64,000 bases of DNA, taken from Candidatus Melainabacteria bacterium. GTDB taxonomy: Bacteria; Cyanobacteriota; Vampirovibrionia; Obscuribacterales; Obscuribacteraceae. Numbering within the stretch: the stretch's first letter is position 1; every line of letters begins with the position of its first letter. Both the position numbers and the translations under genes were made by a program. A model generated the notes under the pieces. The model was not told the DNA's origin. It ran no database searches and worked only from the letters and a program-made list of their open reading frames with translations. The stretch covers positions 1,840,061-1,904,060 of the forward strand of contig QKMZ01000006.1 of NCBI GenBank assembly GCA_003242885.1, read 5' to 3'. Shown here in pieces: positions 1-6,732 of this stretch.

Positions 1-192
1 ACCTTCGTTCAAAAATTGGCAGGAAGATTCTTGTAGTTCCTAAAAGGTTTGTTCCTCGCAAAAACGACAGAATATCTCTTGAATAGTGAAATGTTTCTAG
101 GTGCCATTTGTAGCGCTGCGATCACCCGACTGGGCGATACGTGGGGCCAAAAAACAGAGATAATCGAAAATTACCCGTCTGATTAAAGCCAG

Positions 193-209
193 ACGATGCA
201 TGGCATCGC
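193..209. repeat. Short hairpin of the stop-proximal repeat family
   Basis: CGATGC, ATG, GCATCG forms a 6-bp stem with a 3-base loop, flanked by CCCCTTCG. It lies about 8 bases beyond the stop codon of the methyltransferase gene on the minus strand and resembles the ATG-centred hairpins found downstream of many other genes in this window. Confidence 0.6.
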
Positions 210-225
210 CCCTTCGCTTCGCTTT

Positions 226-1023
226 CTATCTGACACTGACGTGGAAAAGATGTGCAGTGTAAGGAATTCCGTTTTCTGTTTCCAACGCCTTGAGAGCCTC
301 ACGGGCTGCATCATCGCACTCTTTTCGTGTCTCCTGAGACATAGTGGCAAACTGCCCTTCAATACGACACCACCAACTCCAGTGCCCTTCCAGTGTGTCG
401 TAAAAGGTCTCAAACGTCTCAGTTATTTCCAACTTTCGATCAGCGAAAAATGGACGAAACGCCTCTTCTACTTCTTCTGCTGTCAGGCGTTGCCGTTCGG
501 ACGCCATGTCCAAGACTTGCCTGGCAGAAAGTTTTTTGAAATAGATTGGAGATATCTTTTTCAAAAAATCTTTGCCGGCATCTTTGCCAATAAAAAGCAG
601 ATCCAAGTGTCCGTCGGGCTTTAATACTCTGGCGAGTTCTTGCACGGATTTATTCAAATCCTTGGTCCAGTGAAAAGCAAGGATGCTGTAGAGATGGTCT
701 ACTGAAGCGGATTCTAATGGGAGTTCTTCAAACTTTCCATCCAGCACTTCGGCATTACCAAATGCTTTCAGTTTTTCATTGGCGCTAATGCGCAAATTTT
801 CTGCAGGTTCAACACCAATAAATTGCACATCGGTATTCCCAGACTCGACCAAACTTGCGAGCTCCAGACCCGGTCCGCAGCCAACTTCTACCACCAATTT
901 TGGATTTTCTTTGAGCTGCAATGCGCAAAATGTTCGCTCTGTGATCTTTCCCCAAAGGGAGGCGAGATTTTCACGACTTTCATATTTTGATGCTAACTTT
1001 GAATAGGTCTGAATGACTGACAC
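226..1023 (-). CDS. Class I SAM-dependent methyltransferase
   Basis: A 265-residue soluble protein with a Rossmann-type methyltransferase fold. Motif I is visible as VVEVGCGPGLELASLV near residues 44-59, followed by the acidic end of strand 2 (GVEPAENL). A later FHWTKDLNKSVQELARVLKPDGHL segment (split by eye as SILAFHWTKDL and ARVLKPDGHL) matches the region after motif III of the methyltransf_11 group. The start is GTG, with GGAG about 10 bases upstream. The gene follows fabD by 38 bp on the same strand and is probably co-transcribed. The substrate cannot be read from the sequence. Such enzymes act on small molecules, quinones or tRNA, and no specificity motif is recognised. The family call is firm and the function open. 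Confidence 0.85.
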   Translation of the reverse strand: MSVIQTYSKLASKYESRENLASLWGKITERTFCALQLKENPKLVVEVGCGPGLELASLVESGNTDVQFIGVEPAENLRISANEKLKAFGNAEVLDGKFEELPLESASVDHLYSILAFHWTKDLNKSVQELARVLKPDGHLDLLFIGKDAGKDFLKKISPIYFKKLSARQVLDMASERQRLTAEEVEEAFRPFFADRKLEITETFETFYDTLEGHWSWWCRIEGQFATMSQETRKECDDAAREALKALETENGIPYTAHLFHVSVR

Positions 1024-1061
1024 GGCTATTTCTCTCCAATGCAGCTAAAGAAAAGGAATAC

Positions 1062-2003
1062 CTAGACTGAGGCAGTTTCTACTCGATCATCTCCGTAATA
1101 GTGAGAGAAATCAGCATTTCGATCAATGAAAAATCCGAATTTAGTCAAAACATTTCCATATCCAACTTCAACAAAGCGATTGCATCCAAGCTTGACCAAT
1201 GTCTTGATACCTGTGTCCCACCTAACAGGAGCAGTAACTTGCTTTATGACTTGTTCTTTGATGCCCGCAACGTCCTTCGGGAGCAATTCACCAGTGACAT
1301 TATCGATTACTGGTATCTGCGGCTCTTTCCAATCACAATTGCGCAAATGATCGGCGATCTTTAATTGTGCCTCGGACAATAGCGGACAGTGCCACGGTCC
1401 GGCGACAGGCAATTCCAACAAGCGCTTTGGCTTCAAAACTGCCAATCTGACCAAAGCTTCCTTTATTCCTTCGTGGCTGCCTGACAGCGAATACTGACCT
1501 GCACAATTGTAATTACTAATGTAAATCTGGTGCCCTTCGGATGTGAGTTCGTTTACCACCGTCTCGACTGCGGCAAGACCTGTTCCGACAATGCCTAACA
1601 TCGAGCCGGGTGTCGACTGCAATGTTTCGTCGATAATTGAAGAGCGAACTTTAATGAGTGAGACAAGATGCGCAAAATCAAAGCATCCGGCAGCATGCAA
1701 TGCAGTGAATTCACCGATGCTATAACCGGCCAAGTAGTCGGGCAACTTTCCTTGCACTTCGACGAATTTCAGATAAGAAAGCGCACTCGCCAACATAGTC
1801 AAAAGCGTGCTTAAGGAATGACTGTTGACCAGCGAAGGATCTCGCTGCATAGCTTCCAGTGGTGCAAATCCGATGGCATCAACGATGCATGCATAGTAAT
1901 CATCAAACTTCTTGTTCGGAATCAACCCATCAAGCATGTTTGGCTCATGAGCGCCGTGCCCAGGAAACACGATCGCCAACTTTCCGGCTTCCATTGATTC
2001 CAT
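1062..2003 (-). CDS. fabD: Malonyl-CoA:ACP transacylase
   Basis: FabD moves malonyl from CoA to acyl carrier protein, giving the extender unit for type II fatty acid synthesis in the cytoplasm. The 313-residue length is normal for the family. The N-terminus has IVFPGHGAHE (usual form FPGQG). The nucleophile elbow reads GYSIGEF with Ser95, and the catalytic His lies in GPWHCPLLS at about residue 205. A GGGGGC stretch precedes the ATG. It lies away from the fabG-acpP-fabF cluster at 15-17.5 kb, which holds the other fatty acid genes. Upstream on the same strand are vanZ-like and mpg genes (132-bp gap), and downstream is the methyltransferase. The glycine-histidine in place of GQG is a small departure that does not touch the catalytic pair. 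Confidence 0.92.
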   Translation of the reverse strand: MESMEAGKLAIVFPGHGAHEPNMLDGLIPNKKFDDYYACIVDAIGFAPLEAMQRDPSLVNSHSLSTLLTMLASALSYLKFVEVQGKLPDYLAGYSIGEFTALHAAGCFDFAHLVSLIKVRSSIIDETLQSTPGSMLGIVGTGLAAVETVVNELTSEGHQIYISNYNCAGQYSLSGSHEGIKEALVRLAVLKPKRLLELPVAGPWHCPLLSEAQLKIADHLRNCDWKEPQIPVIDNVTGELLPKDVAGIKEQVIKQVTAPVRWDTGIKTLVKLGCNRFVEVGYGNVLTKFGFFIDRNADFSHYYGDDRVETASV

Positions 2004-2135
2004 ACTTCAGCCCCCACCCACAAAATAGTTCAATAGTTTAGCTTTCTCATTTCAAATGAGTCAATGAGACTAGTATTAGTTGAAATACTTCATGCCCGGC
2101 CGAACTTGCAAAAACTGTTGCCGACAGTGTTTTGG

Positions 2136-2561
2136 CTAGCCGCGAGAACCCTTCACTTTGAGAAGAATATAAATCGCCACCCAGGCAAGCATTGCGCCGC
2201 ACATGTCAACGGTCGCATCAGAGAGCGTCGCACTTCGTCCTGGTACAAACGACTGATGCCACTCATCAAATAGCGCATTGGCAAGTGTAAATACATAGGC
2301 GGCAATGCTCAAGCGAGTCTTGCCCCACGTCGAAGCGAAAGCACTTTGTGAGAGGGCGAAACGGCTCAGACAGAATAGAACGGCATATTCTGTAAGATGC
2401 GCAAGCTTGCGAATTGGAACATTTGCATCATGCAGATACGTTTCAGTTATAGCGCCGGAATTGGCCTGATGCGAAAAGAGAAAAATCACGATGATCCAAA
2501 CGGCAACAGCGGACCATGCAATCATTGGTTTGCGAAGTGACGTTGTTGGCAATGATGTCAT
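2136..2561 (-). CDS. VanZ-like family membrane protein
   Basis: A small integral membrane protein (141 residues) with about four hydrophobic segments. The first is at residues 13-32 (WSAVAVWIIVIFLFSHQ). The family-typical KLAHLTEYAVLF follows, then a second block around residues 90-110 with DEWHQSFVPGRSATLSD, which matches the VanZ signature (D-E-x-x-Q-x-F-x-x-x-R). The final segment is AMLAWVAIYILL. VanZ-like proteins are widespread and mostly of unknown role; the name comes from weak teicoplanin resistance in enterococci, and nothing here suggests antibiotic resistance. The start overlaps the end of the glycosylase gene by four bases, so translation is likely coupled. Confidence 0.82.
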   Translation of the reverse strand: MTSLPTTSLRKPMIAWSAVAVWIIVIFLFSHQANSGAITETYLHDANVPIRKLAHLTEYAVLFCLSRFALSQSAFASTWGKTRLSIAAYVFTLANALFDEWHQSFVPGRSATLSDATVDMCGAMLAWVAIYILLKVKGSRG

Positions 2562-3154
2562 CGCTTCGCCACCGATTTAGAACGAGTCTTGTTGCGTTTT
2601 CCAGAGACGTGAGGATGATCAGTCACAAAAAATCGCCAGAGTCTTTCAGTTGCGACACTAAGCCCAATGCGCTCGGTAATACTAATTTGCCTAGCACTGT
2701 ATTTGGTGCCGGCTTCTAAATAGATCGCAGAGTTAGGATCAAGCAAATCAACTGCATTCAAAGAACGGTCTATTTCCCATTGCCTGCAGAGCTTGCCCGG
2801 ACCGTCACAACCTGGGGCACCCAGCGCTCTAATCAAGATTGCCCCGGGAGTACCTTCGCCCTCGGTGACAACATTCAAGCAAAAATACATGCCGTAAATG
2901 AAGTAAACGTATGAAAACCCCGGAGGACCAAACATTACTCTGCACCGTTCGGTCAGCCCGCGGTAAGCATGGCAGGCTGGGTCGTCTTCGGTATATGCTT
3001 CGACCTCAACAATTGGCGCACGGACTTCGCTTCCATCAGGCATTTTCCTGACCAAAGTAATGCCGAGCAAATCGGGAGCAACCTCAACAGTCGGCCGCGC
3101 AAAGAAATCTCTACTTAATTTCGTACGAATGCTCACAGTTAGATAGTCTAACAA
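2558..3154 (-). CDS. DNA-3-methyladenine glycosylase (AAG/MPG type)
   Basis: A base excision repair enzyme that removes 3-methyladenine and other alkylated or deaminated purines. The 198-residue protein carries the AAG family pattern: LSRDFFARPTVEVAPDLLG near the start, then IVEVEAYTEDDPACHAYRG with the catalytic Glu and the tyrosine that intercalates into DNA. RCRVMFGPPGFSYVYFIYGM and LNVVTEGEGTPGAILIRAL follow. The longest open frame starts at a TTG; a GTG 18 bases downstream (giving MSIRTKLSRDFF) would be equally reasonable and closer to the usual length. It lies between the thioredoxin-fold gene (34-bp gap) and the overlapping VanZ gene, so the three probably form one transcript. Confidence 0.9.
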   Translation of the reverse strand: MLDYLTVSIRTKLSRDFFARPTVEVAPDLLGITLVRKMPDGSEVRAPIVEVEAYTEDDPACHAYRGLTERCRVMFGPPGFSYVYFIYGMYFCLNVVTEGEGTPGAILIRALGAPGCDGPGKLCRQWEIDRSLNAVDLLDPNSAIYLEAGTKYSARQISITERIGLSVATERLWRFFVTDHPHVSGKRNKTRSKSVAKR

Positions 3155-3188
3155 ATGACGGCATTTCGTTGCACGCGTATGGGAATAG

Positions 3189-4256
3189 CTAGCGCATTGC
3201 TCGCACGAAAGTCTGAATACCTCTTCTTGCTAAATAACCGCCTGCACGATTCATCATCCTTGAGCCAGCCATTTGTTGCCGTTGCTGTCTGCGTGCTCGT
3301 TTGGCAGCTCCGGGCATTTCATTGACATTCCCCATCAGAGGTTGCGCCTTTGCGAGATCTTTATTGACCTCACCACTGGCAGTGCGCTGGTCCTCATTCT
3401 TGTTGTAGAAGGGTCTACCGTAGTCCGTGTACGCAACCACATCAAAATTTTGGTAGTTGATAAACGGTCTTTGGCTCATGCGGTCGTGCATGATTTGATC
3501 TGTTGTCTTGAATGCGCCCGGTGGTGCTTTCATGCCCTTTTGCAGAACGACACTCGCCATTCGAGAATCAAGAATGCAATCTGAAGTTTGCAAACGATTT
3601 TTCGCTTCGTACTTCATATCGAAGCCCTGCATGCGGCTTCGTCTTTGCTCTTGAGGCGAATGGGTGCGGAAGTGATCTTGCTGCATCTGCCGGAAGCGTG
3701 CGGCCTTTTCAGCTTTCGACAGATATTTGTCGCTATAGACTTTGTAGATATCTTGCCCCAGCTTTAGCTCAGAGACCAAATCCTGCGGCGCCCAGTAGCC
3801 AGGCAGGCAGGTCATAACAGTGCCATCAGGCGCAAGGACAAATGTCTGCAGGTTGTGTGGACCCGCACCGTTTGTCGTGCTTACCGCATTGCCGGAGGGC
3901 ATATGGACTCCGGACACACCTGCATACGAGGCCCCGGTGATGTCCTTATAGCCGACTACAAAATTATCTTTCAGATAGGAGAACGCTGGTTCCTGCGAGA
4001 GCGACACGGCTCTCAGCGAATTTCCGGCACTTCAAGTGGCGCCGTCGATTTTGCCCAACATATGAATCCAAACAACAAGCTTTCCGGTGCGTGCGCTTTC
4101 TTGAAGCGCCATCGGCAGATTGGTGTACCAATTCATTCCTGTGGAGAGCTCTCTTACTCGGTAAGAGGCCTCATCGCCTTTAATCAAGGGAACAGCATTA
4201 GCCTGCGGTATCGCCAAAAGCGCCAACGCAGCCAAGCTTAAGAGATTTCGTTTCAT
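3189..4256 (-). CDS. Secreted thioredoxin-fold protein, candidate selenoprotein (in-frame TGA at residue 75)
   Basis: Two open frames lie in the same reading frame, separated by a single TGA at 4032-4034. Joined, they give about 355 residues. The ATG at 4256 starts a clear signal peptide (KRNLLSLAALALLAIPQANA). Next come a thioredoxin-like helix and strand (ALQESARTGKLVVWIHMLG) and then GAT-[TGA]-SAGNSLR. The downstream half continues the fold without a break: LSQEPAFSYLKDNFVVGYKDI, then PHNLQTFVLAPDGTVMTCLPG, typical of the strand 3-4 region of thioredoxin-like proteins. The TGA falls where the redox-active Cys of the CxxC helix normally sits. A 6-bp hairpin at 3997-4014 fits the bacterial SECIS pattern. 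The rest (about residues 200-355) is charged, Met/Arg/Gln-rich and unrecognised. Alternatives are a recent nonsense mutation or a base error. The fold call is good; selenocysteine insertion is inference. Confidence 0.7.
3997..4014 (-). other. SECIS-like hairpin after the in-frame TGA
   Basis: On the minus strand, GAGAGC and GCTCTC form a perfect 6-bp stem closing a 6-base loop (CGTGTC). The loop begins 23 bases after the TGA, and G is its second base. Bacterial SECIS elements are described as a stem of 4 or more bp with a small apical loop carrying G in the first two positions, 16-37 nt downstream of the UGA. All three criteria are met by eye. Confidence 0.5.
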
Positions 4257-4398
4257 CAACTGACTGGCTCCAGATGTAGAGGGGTCAAACTTGCCCGTCA
4301 GGGGGTCATATCTTTGAATACGTATCCAGCGACAAAAAAGTTCAAAATTCCGAGCCCAGAAAAGATTAAATCTCGGCGCCGATAATACATATGTACCC

Positions 4399-4430
4399 GA
4401 TATAGGCACGTTCCCGCAAATGCCTATATC
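4399..4430. promoter_or_regulatory. 10-bp inverted repeat between divergent genes
   Basis: GATATAGGCA and TGCCTATATC are perfect inverted copies with a 12-base gap. The repeat lies between the divergently transcribed thioredoxin-fold gene (minus) and asnB (plus). Such a site could bind a dimeric repressor or fold as a hairpin in either transcript. About 8 bases downstream, GTTTCAG and CTGAAAC form a second, more widely spaced inverted pair before asnB. No known operator is recognised. Confidence 0.45.
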
Positions 4431-4568
4431 CTGGCTGTTTCAGACATTTAATAAACGAAACTTGTTGCTGAAACCGCGTCTAATGCCAGATTTACTCTCA
4501 CAAGGGACAATATGGCTGTGGCAAAACAGCCACAAACGGCAAATCCAGACAAACGGGCGGAAACAAAC

Positions 4569-6524
4569 GTGTGCGGAATCGTAGGCTATCTCAACCTCAA
4601 CAACGAAAAGCTGGATGGCTCAAAAGAGCAAATCGGCGCCATGTGCCACTCGATATTCCATCGAGGACCAGACGAACAAGGCTCGATAGTGATTGATTCA
4701 GCTGCCCTTGGCATGACCAGGTTGAGCATCATCGATCTCTCGACTGGCCAGCAGCCGATTCCAAACTCAGACGAAAGCGCCTGGATTGTCTTCAATGGCG
4801 AAATCTACAACTACAAAGAAATCCGCGAACACTTGCTGGCCAAGGGCCACAAGTTCAAGACCTCCAGTGATACCGAGTCCATCGTCCATCTGTACGAAGA
4901 GTACGGGGTGGACTGCTTGCAGCACCTGGAGGGCATGTTCGCCTTTGCAATTTGGGACAGAGCCAAGCAAAGACTTTTTGTCGCCCGCGACCGAATGGGC
5001 GAAAAGCCACTTCACTGGGGCATTTTCGACGGACAATTTGTATTCGGCTCAGAGATAAAAGGTTTGCTCGCACACCCGAAGGTGAGTCGCGAACTCAATC
5101 CTGCAGCCCTTATGAAGTACTTGGCACTGGAATACGTGCCGGCTCCGAGTTCGATTTTTAAAGGCATCAACAAGCTGATGCCGGCGCACTATCTAATTGT
5201 CGAAAACGGACAAGTTTCAATTAAAAACTATTGGAATCCTAAGCCTGAGCCCACAAAGCTCAACGAGCAAGAGGCTTCCGAGCGTCTTATGGAATTGCTC
5301 AAGCGCTCCATCGAATTGCGACTGATCTCTGATGTCCCACTGGGTATCTTCCTTTCGGGCGGAATTGATTCGTCAGGTATAGCCGCCATCGCCACAAAGA
5401 TTACCGGACGCCCGATCAAGACGTTTTCTATCGGTTTTGCCGACCGCTCTTTCGACGAGTCCGAGCACGCTCTGGCAGTGTCTAAGCATATCGAGAGCGA
5501 CCACAGAGTAGTCACTTTCAAGCCTGACCTTGCTTTCGAGACTATGACCGAGCTTTGGAACTATCTGGACGAGCCAATCGCTGACGCATCCATCGTTCCA
5601 ACATTCTTCCTTTCGAAGATGACAAAGCAGAATGTCACAGTAGCGCTCGCTGGAGAGGGCGGAGATGAACTTTTCGGCGGTTACCCGACATACCAGGCGC
5701 ACCGGATGGCAGCGCTCTGGCGGACTGTTCCGGGTCCTCTGCGCCGTAATTTCATCGAACCGGCTTTGATGAAACTGCCTGTTTCGCTGAACAATTTGAG
5801 CTTTGATTTCAAAGTCAAAAGGTTTCTTTCTGCTGTCGACGAGCCGCCCATGCGCCGGCACCTGCGCTGGATGGGTTCGATTCCTGTCAAAGAACACCCC
5901 CGTCTGCTCAATCCAGAAATCTACGCGATGGCGCGTGCCGGCAATCTTTCGGAAAACGAAGAAGAACTCTTCGATTCACCTGGTTTTGAGCGTGTACTTA
6001 TGCCTTCCTCGACAGGAAGAGATGTCGCTGAAGCGGCTATGCGCTTAGATTTGAGCACATACTTACCGGACGATCTGCTGGTAAAATCCGACAGAGCGTC
6101 CATGGCTGCCTCTCTTGAGGTTCGCCTGCCTTTCCTCGCCTATCCACTGGTTGAGTTCGCGCTCTCTTTGCCCACTTCCATGAAGCTAAGTCACACCAAC
6201 ACCAAGCTCTTGCTGAGAAAGACGGTAGCGCCTCTATTGCCGGAGTATATACTCAAGCGTCCGAAGAAGGGCTTCGGTATTCCGGTCGGCAAGTGGCTCA
6301 AAGCTGAGTTTCGCCCTATCGTTGACGAACTTTTGGATGATGCATTCCTGCGCCAGCAAGGTATCTTCCAGCCTGAATACGTACGGGCGCTGCTTAAACA
6401 GCATGACGACGGACTTGCGGACAGGCGCAAAGAATTGTGGACAATTCTTCAATTCCAGTGGTGGTGGCGCAAATTCTTCATGGCATCTCGTGCCAATGAA
6501 CTGGTCGGCAATTGCAAGCATTGA
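4569..6524 (+). CDS. asnB: Asparagine synthetase (glutamine-hydrolysing)
   Basis: Makes asparagine from aspartate, glutamine and ATP in the cytoplasm. The N-terminal class II glutaminase domain begins CGIVGYLN and has FHRGPDEQG and ARDRMGEKPLHW. The synthetase domain has the ATP pyrophosphatase loop GIFLSGGIDSSGIAAIA, then LAGEGGDELFGGYPTY and DDLLVKSDRASMAASLEVRLPFL. The open frame extends back to an ATG at 4512, but the nucleophilic Cys must be residue 2 after Met removal. The GTG at 4569 stands directly before that Cys codon, with GGGCGG upstream, so I prefer GTG (651 residues). The gene is monocistronic between two intergenic gaps. Close relatives act in exopolysaccharide clusters, but nothing nearby suggests that. 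Confidence 0.92.
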   Translation: MCGIVGYLNLNNEKLDGSKEQIGAMCHSIFHRGPDEQGSIVIDSAALGMTRLSIIDLSTGQQPIPNSDESAWIVFNGEIYNYKEIREHLLAKGHKFKTSSDTESIVHLYEEYGVDCLQHLEGMFAFAIWDRAKQRLFVARDRMGEKPLHWGIFDGQFVFGSEIKGLLAHPKVSRELNPAALMKYLALEYVPAPSSIFKGINKLMPAHYLIVENGQVSIKNYWNPKPEPTKLNEQEASERLMELLKRSIELRLISDVPLGIFLSGGIDSSGIAAIATKITGRPIKTFSIGFADRSFDESEHALAVSKHIESDHRVVTFKPDLAFETMTELWNYLDEPIADASIVPTFFLSKMTKQNVTVALAGEGGDELFGGYPTYQAHRMAALWRTVPGPLRRNFIEPALMKLPVSLNNLSFDFKVKRFLSAVDEPPMRRHLRWMGSIPVKEHPRLLNPEIYAMARAGNLSENEEELFDSPGFERVLMPSSTGRDVAEAAMRLDLSTYLPDDLLVKSDRASMAASLEVRLPFLAYPLVEFALSLPTSMKLSHTNTKLLLRKTVAPLLPEYILKRPKKGFGIPVGKWLKAEFRPIVDELLDDAFLRQQGIFQPEYVRALLKQHDDGLADRRKELWTILQFQWWWRKFFMASRANELVGNCKH

Positions 6525-6732
6525 TTGCCCTCGGCATACCAAGTGCTGAGCTCCAAACCCTAATTTTGACGGCACTTCTGGCAAAGGTTAGCCTTCCACC
6601 CACCGGGCATATAACTCTTGATTAGGTGCAAGGCGCCTGCGTCTTGTTCCTAAATTGCTGCATCTGTTAGACTCAAATTGTGGGCCCCGACTCGTTTTAC
6701 AACTCATTTAGTTTCGTTCGTATCCGTTAAAA

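Noticed and set aside
196..624. 142-residue plus-strand frame at the left edge
   Set aside because: It lies antisense to the methyltransferase gene, has no known features and starts inside a hairpin repeat.
4032..4034. Use of TGA as a general sense codon
   Set aside because: Other genes in the window (for example asnB and the GGDEF gene) end with TGA at the family-typical C-terminus, so the code is standard.
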